15,332 nt of DNA from Bacteroidia bacterium. Lineage in GTDB: Bacteria > Bacteroidota > Bacteroidia > Bacteroidales > Azobacteroidaceae. This document shows, one piece after another, positions 1 to 5,592 of this stretch. The position numbers and the translations under genes were made by a program. The first letter of the stretch is position 1, and the number at the start of each line of letters is the position of its first letter. The DNA is taken from assembly GCA_025996895.1 (NCBI GenBank), contig BNTW01000061.1:1-15332 (forward strand). The letters are read 5' to 3'. The notes below the pieces were generated by a model that saw only the letters and a program-made list of their open reading frames with translations, was not told the DNA's origin and did not search any database.

Positions 1-39
1 GTCAAATAATCCAATATTTCCTCGTCTTTTGTACTGCAT
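1..39 (-). CDS. 5' end of a leftward gene, possibly an IS5-type transposase (partial)
   Basis: On the minus strand an ATG at 39-37 opens a frame that stays open to the window edge and encodes MQYKRRGNIGLFD. A basic start followed by a G-L-F-D motif is what I recall from the N-termini of IS5-family transposases of Bacteroidetes, but 13 residues are too few for a firm family call. Two things support a real start. A purine-rich AAAAAGG lies about 8 bases upstream of the ATG, and a good Bacteroidetes-type promoter lies at 73-102 on the same strand. If it is a transposase, the IS terminus should lie in the gene-free stretch to the right (about 80-285). Any other leftward gene with this start remains possible. 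Confidence 0.35.
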   Translation of the reverse strand, partial: MQYKRRGNIGLFD

Positions 40-72
40 CTTATTACCTTTTTATAAGTTGTTTATACTCTG

Positions 73-102
73 CAAAGATAAGCATAATTATTTGATTGAC
101 AA
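73..102 (-). promoter_or_regulatory. Bacteroidetes-type promoter for the leftward gene
   Basis: Read on the minus strand, TATCTTTG (80-73) fits the -7 consensus TAnnTTTG exactly. A TTG at 102-100 stands 19 bases upstream of it as the -33 element. Transcription would begin near 66, about 27 bases before the ATG at 39. Confidence 0.55.
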
Positions 103-209
103 TGAATTAATTTTTAGAAGTCCCCTAAAATCAAAGAATCATTATGAATGATTACAGCTTATTGATCATTGAAAATATGACATTTTGCTAAAAATAACTG
201 GAAAAATCC
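103..209. other. Gene-free AT-rich stretch with two small inverted repeats
   Basis: No plausible gene was found between the divergent promoters. Two small palindromes are present: TTTTAG/CTAAAA at 112-117 and 125-130, and a perfect 7-base pair AATCATT/AATGATT at 137-143 and 147-153. Either could be an operator or part of an insertion-sequence end; nothing in the sequence decides between these. Confidence 0.4.
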
Positions 210-237
210 TTGTTTTTGAAAATTAACTCTATCTTTG
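210..237 (+). promoter_or_regulatory. Probable rightward promoter
   Basis: TATCTTTG at 230-237 matches the -7 consensus TAnnTTTG. TTG at 210-212 lies 17 bases upstream, slightly closer than the usual 19. It would drive the O-antigen-ligase-like fragment and perhaps read on into the lipoprotein gene at 833, which has no clear promoter of its own. Confidence 0.45.
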
Positions 238-312
238 TCCCGTTCTAACCGGCAAAGTGTTGTCAAAATGTTAGAATATTATTTTTGTTAAATATAAGCA
301 TTTTTGAAATAT

Positions 313-340
313 GGTCTTCCGGTGCGGGAACGGGAAGACC
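313..340 (+). repeat. Perfect 8-bp inverted repeat near the fragment's start
   Basis: GGTCTTCC (313-320) and GGAAGACC (333-340) are exact reverse complements around a 12-base loop. The repeat lies between a possible TTG start (285) and the first ATG (351). It could hide the ATG in a leader hairpin or mark a junction. No T-run follows, so it is not an intrinsic terminator. Confidence 0.5.
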
Positions 341-540
341 AATTATTGTCATGCGTTCGTTGATCCTTAAATACCTGTTATATTTGTTGCCCGTTTTCGT
401 TGTGTTTCAGACGATTGACGGTTACAACCGTTTGGCGTATCCCTGGCAGGGACTTTCGGACATCACCGGCATTTTTGACAATACCGGCATTTTTGGCGGG
501 TTTGTCGCAATGGGACTGGTAGCAGCTTTGGGACTAATAG

Positions 541-566
541 CCCCCCAACCCCCTGAAGGGGGAGTG
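541..566 (+). repeat. GC-rich palindromic repeat inside the coding frame
   Basis: A C-rich run is followed by CCCCCT (549-554), a two-base spacer and AGGGGG (557-562). This pattern of C-runs, TGAA and G-runs is a short palindromic repeat that I recall as frequent in Bacteroidetes genomes. Here it adds residues P-Q-P-P-E-G-G without breaking the frame. Confidence 0.6.
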
Positions 567-832
567 AAGGAAGCAAAAACAGTTGCTGTTAGTAAAATCT
601 TACTTTTTTTGTTGCTCATTCCGATTGTTGTCCAACTGATTTATACCCAGTCGCGGGCGGCTTGGGTAGCAGCTATTGCCGGAATATATGAGCATGCAAA
701 ACAGGAAGCAAATTATATCTTGAATAAAAAAGCAAAAATAGATTCACCGAAAATAAAAAGGATGAAAGAAGAAATGCAAAAAATAATAAACAGAGATAAT
801 TAACAAATTTTATTAACGAAAGACACAAATTT

Positions 833-2308
833 ATGCGGAAAAAGAATGTAAGCAAAGCATTTTTGCTAATTTTGTTGGCAGGTATCGTGTATGCCTGCAT
901 GGAAGAGGGCGAGTTTTTATCGTCAAAAAGGAGTTTGCCTCCGGAAGTATCCGCAGCGCAAAAATGGTATGAGGATCAAGTAGCAGGCGGGTATTTAGAA
1001 TGGAAATCGGTCAGTATTGATGAAACAAACATGTTAAAACCCGATTGGCGAACGGCTTTTTGGAATGAGGACGAGAACTACAAAGTAACGGAAGTCCATT
1101 TGGTGGGTGATGAACAATTTCTTTTTATAACTTCGGAATGTGCGGACAAATTTCAGGAAACAGGTGACATGCGTTACAAGGCGTCAGATACTCGATTAGT
1201 TGTTCGAACAAATAAGAAGACAAAAGAAACGGATGGTTTTATTATGATTATGTATCCCAAGTTGGATTATTTGGAAAAGAACATCGATCAGCCTTTGAGG
1301 GATATGTCTTATCTGTATCGGAATTCAGCGTTCAGCGGGGTCATTTATTATCACTACCTGAATGGTGAATTTATGAACGGTTGGAGTTACAAAGCAGGTG
1401 TTCCCTATGCTATCTATCCGGCTAAAGAGGCGACCAATACCTCCAACGGCCCCTTGAAAAGTGATTACTATTTTTGTGATTATGTATGCGAAACCTACTA
1501 CAGTTGTCGTCCTATTTATTATGGTGGAGACTATATGTATGATTATTGCGAGCCTTATAATCAATATTGTTGGTATGAGAATTGTTACCCGGACACAAGT
1601 GGTGATGGAGGTACCAGTGGTGGCGGTGGCGGAGGTAATCCCGGAAATCCCGGAAATCAGCCTTCTCCATCTGACGACGCAGAGGATATAATAGACGATT
1701 TTGATTTGGATAATACCGGTATTGAGAAGCTAAATGAAATATTAGAAGAAATGTTGGATCAATGCGGATATGAATATGTTCACAATTTTTTGAAAGAGGG
1801 AGGATTTTCATTTTCCAATGCAAGATATTCACCCAACAGTACCGAAGGAGGTTTTAATCCAATTACAAAAGAATTGACATTTAAAAATTCAAGTTCAATA
1901 AACAGTTCTTTTCCTGAGGAATTTATCCATCTATATCAAGATTCGTATTATGCCGGTGGAATAGCTCAATACACTAATACCGGTTGTCCGAATATTGAAT
2001 TTGAAGCAAAAGTAATGCAGGATATTGCTTGCATCATAAGAAATGGTGCTTGTGATAAGTTAGGAGCAGGTAAAAAATATCCTATAAAATATATGGAATG
2101 GCTTTTTGAAATAACACATAATGGGCAAACATATCCTGATTATTCAGACATAATGGGATTATATCCTCAATGTAATTATATGAATTACTGGGATTTTTTA
2201 GAAGATTTCAAAAATATTCCTAATAGTCCATATAAGGATATGCCTACTGATAAAGATTTAATACCGGGAGCATTATTTAATATTAGTATTAATTCTGGTT
2301 GTAAATAA
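833..2308 (+). CDS. Surface lipoprotein: Cys/Tyr-rich segment, Gly linker and degenerate zincin-like domain
   Basis: This is a 491-residue lipoprotein of unknown function. The signal ends in V-Y-A-C (lipobox Cys22), followed by M-E-E-G-E; acidic residues at this place favour export to the cell surface in Bacteroidetes. Residues about 25-200 form a domain shared with the protein at 3487. Residues 212-252 hold six cysteines (215, 219, 225, 239, 246, 251) and 14 tyrosines. A Gly/Pro/Asn linker follows (about 255-280). The C-terminal domain has E362-E-F-I-H366 plus L-Y-Q-D, and then N-I-E389-F-E391-A. This resembles a zinc peptidase HExxH site with a downstream glutamate ligand, but the first histidine is Glu, so activity is doubtful. 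It probably forms one transcript with the gene at 2325 (16-bp gap). The ATG at 833 is supported by the signal peptide. Confidence 0.75.
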   Translation: MRKKNVSKAFLLILLAGIVYACMEEGEFLSSKRSLPPEVSAAQKWYEDQVAGGYLEWKSVSIDETNMLKPDWRTAFWNEDENYKVTEVHLVGDEQFLFITSECADKFQETGDMRYKASDTRLVVRTNKKTKETDGFIMIMYPKLDYLEKNIDQPLRDMSYLYRNSAFSGVIYYHYLNGEFMNGWSYKAGVPYAIYPAKEATNTSNGPLKSDYYFCDYVCETYYSCRPIYYGGDYMYDYCEPYNQYCWYENCYPDTSGDGGTSGGGGGGNPGNPGNQPSPSDDAEDIIDDFDLDNTGIEKLNEILEEMLDQCGYEYVHNFLKEGGFSFSNARYSPNSTEGGFNPITKELTFKNSSSINSSFPEEFIHLYQDSYYAGGIAQYTNTGCPNIEFEAKVMQDIACIIRNGACDKLGAGKKYPIKYMEWLFEITHNGQTYPDYSDIMGLYPQCNYMNYWDFLEDFKNIPNSPYKDMPTDKDLIPGALFNISINSGCK

Positions 2309-2324
2309 TTAAATATATAAGAAG

Positions 2325-2816
2325 ATGAAAACAAAATTATTTTTATTCAGTATTATTTGTTTTTGTGGCATAGGAATCATGCTGTATGCTCAAAATCCGG
2401 AAACAAACACAGAAAGGTATATAGAACGATCAATAAATGATAGAGTCTATGTTTATGATACATTGACATATACCGTTCAAAACAAGAATGACCATATTTA
2501 CAAAGAGGTAATTTATGGTGATTGTCAATTTTATCCGGGCAAATTTAGATCGTATGATTATATTTTTGATGAAATATTTTCCCCGAAGAGAAAAAAAGAA
2601 TTACAAGGAAATACACTTCTTTTAGATTTTTATTGTGATTCTTCAGGGAATGTACTTGAAGTGCAATTTAAATCAAAAGCTATTTTCCAAATTTCATTGC
2701 AGGAAATATATGCACTTGAAAGGTCATTATTAAAATATAAATTTGAACTGAAAAATACTTGTCCAGAAAAAAAATATTACAGTTTAATGTCCGTTTATCA
2801 TGGTTGGTGTAAATGA
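2325..2816 (+). CDS. Small secreted protein, family member 1 (hypothetical)
   Basis: A 163-residue protein with a clear type I signal peptide ending near Y-A-Q (residues 21-23). The mature part has cysteines at 67, 104 and 146. It is about two thirds identical, without gaps, to the protein at 2919. It is remotely similar in its second half to the protein at 5050: F-S-P-x-R-K, a turn G-N-V-L-E-V-Q-F, an I-Y-x-x-E-x-x-L-L-K helix, and a C-terminal W-x-K. The G-x-V-x-E-V strand followed by a helix and a final strand recalls the TonB C-terminal fold, which I infer only from this pattern. It lies just after the lipoprotein gene, probably in the same transcript, and ends 8 bp before the first hairpin repeat. 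Function unknown; a partner of the lipoprotein is one possibility. Confidence 0.7.
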   Translation: MKTKLFLFSIICFCGIGIMLYAQNPETNTERYIERSINDRVYVYDTLTYTVQNKNDHIYKEVIYGDCQFYPGKFRSYDYIFDEIFSPKRKKELQGNTLLLDFYCDSSGNVLEVQFKSKAIFQISLQEIYALERSLLKYKFELKNTCPEKKYYSLMSVYHGWCK

Positions 2817-2824
2817 TGTTTGAT

Positions 2825-2864
2825 TTGTCGTCCGGCAGGGCAGCAATCTTCAGCCGGACGATAA
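2825..2864 (+). repeat. Hairpin repeat, copy 1
   Basis: The arms CGTCCGGC (2829-2836) and GCCGGACG (2853-2860) pair exactly, and the flanking bases extend the stem to about 12 bp (one G-T pair). The loop contains AGCAAT. This copy has one change (CTTCAG for CTTCTG) that shortens the inner stem compared with the other copies. It starts 8 bp after the stop at 2816. It may act as a terminator or 3'-end stabiliser, but no strong T-run follows. Confidence 0.85.
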
Positions 2865-2866
2865 AT

Positions 2867-2896
2867 TTTGATTGTTCAAAGATATTGCTAAATTTG
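2867..2896 (+). promoter_or_regulatory. Promoter of the gene at 2919
   Basis: TTTG at 2867-2870 and TAAATTTG at 2889-2896 are separated by 18 bases, an almost ideal Bacteroidetes promoter. It starts directly behind hairpin copy 1. Promoter and leader (about 2865-2918) are repeated with few changes at about 4997-5049 before the gene at 5050. Confidence 0.75.
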
Positions 2897-2918
2897 CAAG
2901 TGTTTAGTTGTTTGTAAG

Positions 2919-3410
2919 ATGAAAACAAAATTATTTTTATTCAGTATTGTTTGTTTTTGTAGCATAGGAATCATGCTGTATGCTCAAAATTTGAAGACAG
3001 ACACGAAAAGGTATATTGAGAAATCAATAAACGGTCAAACTTATGTATATGATACGTTGACACAGATAATTCAAAACAAAAATAATAATATTTATCAGAT
3101 AGTAGAAGCATATCATTGCGAATTTGGTGTAGGTAAATTCAACCAGTATAATTATATTTTTGATAAAGTATTTTCTGCGGAAAGAAAACAAGAATTGAAA
3201 GGAAATACTCTGCTTATGATTTTTCAATGTGATTCGTTGGGAAATGTACTTGAAGTACAATTTAAATCAAATATTATTTCACAGTTTACATTGCAAGAAA
3301 TATATATTCTTGAGAAGTCTTTGCTAAAACATAAGATTGAAATAGTAAATCCTTGTCCAGAAAAAAAATACTATTTGGTAGTTTCTGCTTATCATGGGTG
3401 GCGTAAATAA
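2919..3410 (+). CDS. Small secreted protein, family member 2 (hypothetical)
   Basis: A 163-residue paralogue of the protein at 2325, aligned without gaps. The first 72 bases, which encode the signal peptide and Q-N, differ at only two positions between the two genes, while the mature proteins differ at over a third of residues. The three mature cysteines, the G-N-V-L-E-V-Q-F-K-S strand, C-P-E-K-K-Y-Y and Y-H-G-W are kept. It has its own promoter (2867-2896) and is followed 7 bp later by hairpin copy 2, so it forms a single-gene unit. The role is unknown; the conserved signal and drifting mature part suggest an exported protein that diversified after tandem duplication. Confidence 0.7.
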   Translation: MKTKLFLFSIVCFCSIGIMLYAQNLKTDTKRYIEKSINGQTYVYDTLTQIIQNKNNNIYQIVEAYHCEFGVGKFNQYNYIFDKVFSAERKQELKGNTLLMIFQCDSLGNVLEVQFKSNIISQFTLQEIYILEKSLLKHKIEIVNPCPEKKYYLVVSAYHGWRK

Positions 3411-3417
3411 TTATTAA

Positions 3418-3457
3418 TTATCGTCCGGCAGGATAGCAATATTCTGCCGGATGATAA
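3418..3457 (+). repeat. Hairpin repeat, copy 2
   Basis: TTATCGTCCGGCAG (3418-3431) pairs with CTGCCGGATGATAA (3444-3457) over 14 bp with one G-T pair, around a 12-base loop containing AGCAAT. It begins 7 bp after the stop of the preceding gene. Confidence 0.9.
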
Positions 3458-3486
3458 ATTGAATTTATTTTTTAAGATAGACGATT

Positions 3487-4137
3487 ATGAGTAAATCCAT
3501 TTTAAGACAAACAATTTTATTATTTTTGTTATCCTGTATTTTCGTTTCCTGTATAACGGAAGACAGTTTTTTCTCTAAAGAAAGATTGTCGCCGGAAGCA
3601 ATTGAAGCAAAAACATGGTACGATAATCAAAACAGGGATGAAGGTATCCGCTTGATTCAAGAAAACGGAGGGAAAGACAGTCCCCTGTTTCCCGAATGGA
3701 GAATGGCATTTTCTAATGAGAATGAGCAGTACAAAATTACGGAAATTCCTTTAGGCTTTTCCCAACGAAAGAAACAGAAGGACGATAAATCAGGAAACTC
3801 CGTAGAAACTGTAGAACGATTTGTAATTGCTTGTGCGGAATGTGGAGATAAATATCGGGAGACCGGCGATACGCGCTATATGGCGTTTGCTATTCGTCTG
3901 ATTATACGCATTAACAAAGAAACCAACGAGAAAGACGGTTTCGTTATGATCGCTTATCCGGATTTGACTTATTTGGAAGAACATTTGGATAATCCATTGC
4001 AGCGTATTACCTATTTGCAGCGGGACGATACATTCAGTGGAATGATTTATTACCACAATATGGAAGGAAATTTTGTGAATGGCTATAGATATATAGACGG
4101 GAAGGCTTATGCCATTTCGCGGTATCTTCCCGGATAA
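3487..4137 (+). CDS. Truncated lipoprotein, paralogue of the 833 gene product
   Basis: A 216-residue lipoprotein with Cys22 in V-S-C and acidic residues after it (I-T-E-D). It matches the N-terminal domain of the protein at 833 across its length: L-S-P-E/K-W-Y near the start, P-x-W-R-x-A-F, E-x-Y-K-x-T-E, the C-x-x-K-x-x-E-T-G-D-x-R-Y motif, K-D-G-F-V-M-I, and the F-S-G-x-I-Y-Y-H block. The similarity stops at Y-A-I, just before this frame ends at 4137. The Cys/Tyr segment, linker and C-terminal domain of the longer paralogue are missing. A cluster of palindromes starts 2 bp after the stop, so truncation by a repeat insertion or deletion is likely. The N-terminal domain may still be made and exported. 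Function unknown. Confidence 0.65.
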   Translation: MSKSILRQTILLFLLSCIFVSCITEDSFFSKERLSPEAIEAKTWYDNQNRDEGIRLIQENGGKDSPLFPEWRMAFSNENEQYKITEIPLGFSQRKKQKDDKSGNSVETVERFVIACAECGDKYRETGDTRYMAFAIRLIIRINKETNEKDGFVMIAYPDLTYLEEHLDNPLQRITYLQRDDTFSGMIYYHNMEGNFVNGYRYIDGKAYAISRYLPG

Positions 4138-4139
4138 GC

Positions 4140-4430
4140 GGCACCACTACGCGGCGCAAAATCGGAATGAACATTTGCATCAAATCCGTGCGCTGTCGCA
4201 CACGGTTATAAATGCGCTGATGCTACGCACCATTCCGGATTTGGTAGAAAGGCGCGTAATACATAATGGGTCGTAAACGGACAAATATTAAAATGTGTTC
4301 AAGGGATAAAGGGATTTGTGGTTTTGATTTGAACGGAACGGCACATCGTGCCGGTGGATTTATAGCCGTGTGCGACAGCGCACGGGTTATAAAACGGATA
4401 ATCCAAATTCATGCGCCGCGTAGCGGTGCC
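4140..4430 (+). repeat. Cluster of palindromes with nested inverted repeats (MITE-like)
   Basis: Outer arms at 4140-4158 and 4412-4430 match in 18 of 19 bases (right arm TGCGCCGCGTAGCGGTGCC). Inner arms at 4186-4212 and 4359-4385 match in 26 of 27 bases; their 20-base core is an exact inverted copy. Each inner arm is itself a hairpin (GTGCG, CTGT, CGCAC). A further hairpin, CGGCAC/GTGCCG, lies at 4339-4353. The gaps between outer and inner arms are of similar size (27 and 26 bases) but are not alike. No transposase is encoded, so it could be a non-autonomous element or a group of REP-like repeats. It separates the truncated lipoprotein from a short coding remnant. Confidence 0.7.
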
Positions 4431-4517
4431 GTAAAAATAAATGGCAAACGAAATGAAAACGATCAATGGTTAGTGGATGATATTTACGAAAAATCTTCGC
4501 AGACGATAGTTTTATGA
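4431..4517 (+). pseudogene. 3' coding remnant between the palindromes and hairpin copy 3
   Basis: A short open frame of 28 codons follows the palindrome cluster and ends in TGA at 4515-4517. Its product (K-I-N-G-K-R ... D-Q-W-L-V-D-D-I-Y-E-K) looks like ordinary protein, unlike the upstream part of the same frame, which reads through palindromes. The stop lies 5 bp before hairpin copy 3, as at true gene ends in this island. I infer that this is the original 3' end of the gene broken at 4137, or of another lost gene. The open frame from 4266 is probably not a real gene. Confidence 0.4.
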
Positions 4518-4522
4518 TGTTT

Positions 4523-4568
4523 AATTTATCGTTCGGCAGGGCAGCAATCTTCTGCCGGACGATAAATT
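4523..4568 (+). repeat. Hairpin repeat, copy 3
   Basis: The arms 4523-4539 and 4552-4568 match in 16 of 17 bases (TTCGG against the usual TCCGG), giving the longest stem of the five copies. The loop contains AGCAAT. It lies 5 bp after the stop of the remnant and 10 bp before the dgkA start. Confidence 0.88.
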
Positions 4569-4578
4569 TATTATTCCC

Positions 4579-4953
4579 ATGAAGAAACAGCAAAAATTTT
4601 CCATACGAAAAAGGCTTAAAAGTTTTAAATATGCCTTCAACGGATTGCGTATTCTGTTTAGAGAAGAACACAATTCGCGTATTCATTTTGTGGCTGCTCT
4701 TTGTGTTTTGATTGCAGGATATTTCTTGAATATTACGGCTACGGAATGGTGTATTGTGATTTTTGCAATCGGTTTTGTTTTTGCGATGGAAATAATAAAT
4801 TCCGCCATCGAAAATTTGGCCGATTTTGTTTCAACCGAGAGACATGAAAGTATTAAACGAATTAAAGATTTATCTGCCGCCGGTGTCTTGGTAAGTGCTA
4901 TTGCAGCTTTAGTTGTGGGGATTATTGTGTTTCTTCCGAAAATAATTGACTGA
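4579..4953 (+). CDS. dgkA: Diacylglycerol/undecaprenol kinase family protein
   Basis: A 124-residue membrane kinase of the DgkA family, which transfers phosphate from ATP to diacylglycerol or undecaprenol in the inner membrane and so recycles lipid carriers. The length is typical. Three hydrophobic segments (about 34-51, 55-80, 98-119) follow a basic N-terminus. Family residues are in place: E30 in R-E-E-H-N, E71, N74 and E78 in E-I-I-N-S-A-I-E-N, and K96-D97 in I-K-D-L-S-A-A. These correspond to E28, E69, N72, E76, K94 and D95 of the E. coli enzyme as I recall them. The sequence alone does not separate lipid from undecaprenol specificity. It is the only housekeeping-type gene in the island. 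It starts 10 bp after hairpin copy 3 and is followed 5 bp later by copy 4. No promoter is evident. Confidence 0.92.
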   Translation: MKKQQKFSIRKRLKSFKYAFNGLRILFREEHNSRIHFVAALCVLIAGYFLNITATEWCIVIFAIGFVFAMEIINSAIENLADFVSTERHESIKRIKDLSAAGVLVSAIAALVVGIIVFLPKIID

Positions 4954-4958
4954 AAGAT

Positions 4959-4998
4959 TTGTTGTTCGGCAGAGCAGCAATATTCTGCCGGACGATAA
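4959..4998 (+). repeat. Hairpin repeat, copy 4
   Basis: The arms 4959-4972 and 4985-4998 match in 11 of 14 bases. The right arm is the exact consensus; the left arm has drifted (TTGTTGTTCGGCAG). The loop keeps AGCAAT. It starts 5 bp after the dgkA stop. Confidence 0.82.
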
Positions 4999-5027
4999 TT
5001 TGATTGTTCAAATTATTGTTAAATTTG
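4999..5027 (+). promoter_or_regulatory. Promoter of the gene at 5050, duplicate of the 2867 promoter
   Basis: TTTG (4999-5002) and TAAATTTG (5020-5027) are separated by 17 bases. The whole block from hairpin to start codon resembles that before 2919, including the leader GTTTAGTTGTTTGT versus GGTTAGTCGTTTGT. Confidence 0.72.
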
Positions 5028-5049
5028 CATGTGGTTAGTCGTTTGTGAT

Positions 5050-5586
5050 ATGAAAAAGATTAATTTATTGATTATGAGTTTGTTGTTTTATGCAACCGGA
5101 GTTTTGTCTCAAACATATTATTATAATGCGACAAAAACATTTAATATGGGAAGCTATACCTATCAATGCGATACGGATGATTCTTATATGGTAACTTTGT
5201 ATAATAAAACCAATCAATTTACTTATGCTCCTCAAAAATATAAGGATGGCACTTATCCCAAGCCTGGTGTGGTTTTGAAAGATGTAGAAGACGATACTTC
5301 CATGCAACCTTTGGTAAAATCCATTGTGAACAATGCATTTACTCCTGCGCAAAAGCAGAAAGTCAAAGGAGAACTATTATCTATAGCAATGCGTATTAAT
5401 CCAGAAACAGGGAAAGTAATTGAAGTTGAGTTCGGATTTTTGAAAAATGATCCGTTTGCTACCGTTGATGTAGCCATTTATCGATCAATAGAAATGGGAC
5501 TCAAAAATCAAATTAGTTTTAAACCTACGGCGGAAGGGAAAAAACTGAATTATATGATCAGAGCCTGGATGCACAAAGTACAATAA
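5050..5586 (+). CDS. Small secreted protein, distant family member (possibly DUF5043-like)
   Basis: I place the start at 5050, not at the upstream in-frame ATG (5029). Only 5050 gives a clean signal peptide (M-K-K-I-N-L-L ... L-S-Q), and the leader aligned with that of the gene at 2919 puts the start exactly here. The 178-residue product begins its mature part with T-Y-Y-Y-N-A-T-K-T-F, which resembles Bacteroides proteins I recall under DUF5043. The second half matches the two 163-residue proteins in layout: F-T-P-A-Q-K-Q-K-V-K-G, then G-K-V-I-E-V-E-F, an I-Y-R-S-I-E-x-x-L-K helix, and a final W-x-x-K. The strand-helix-strand order ending in F-K-P and G-K resembles the TonB C-terminal fold (inference). 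Exported, function unknown. Hairpin copy 5 follows 6 bp after the stop. Confidence 0.72.
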   Translation: MKKINLLIMSLLFYATGVLSQTYYYNATKTFNMGSYTYQCDTDDSYMVTLYNKTNQFTYAPQKYKDGTYPKPGVVLKDVEDDTSMQPLVKSIVNNAFTPAQKQKVKGELLSIAMRINPETGKVIEVEFGFLKNDPFATVDVAIYRSIEMGLKNQISFKPTAEGKKLNYMIRAWMHKVQ

Positions 5587-5592
5587 ATGTTT

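Larger units (their letters stand above)
285..803 (+). pseudogene. Truncated O-antigen ligase/polymerase-like membrane protein
   Basis: The 172-residue frame looks like a middle piece of a Wzy/WaaL-type O-antigen ligase, which normally has 10 or more membrane segments and often over 400 residues. Visible parts are a hydrophobic segment (about 23-43), the stretch T-G-I-F-D-N-T-G-I-F-G-G-F, a second hydrophobic segment, a third at about 103-120, and T-Q-S-R-A-A-W-V-A, a conserved patch of the family. The basic tail after A-G-I-Y-E-H does not look like this family and has no further membrane segments, so the 3' part seems lost or replaced. The track start is TTG at 285; ATG at 351 is equally possible. 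A palindrome at 549-562 is read in frame as P-Q-P-P-E-G-G between two membrane segments. Most likely a non-functional remnant. Confidence 0.55.

Noticed and set aside
833..2816. A toxin-immunity pair (lipoprotein plus small secreted protein)
   Set aside because: The layout is suggestive, but no toxin motif is intact and the small protein is exported with paralogues elsewhere in the island. Not supported enough to call.
4266..4517. An 83-residue gene after the truncated lipoprotein
   Set aside because: Two thirds of the frame reads through palindromic repeats (4266-4430) and the start has no promoter. Only the last 28 codons look like protein and are listed as a remnant.
5029..5049. Upstream ATG at 5029 as the start of the secreted protein gene
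   Set aside because: It overlaps the -7 box end (5027) almost directly, adds residues that spoil the signal peptide, and aligns with non-coding leader of the gene at 2919.
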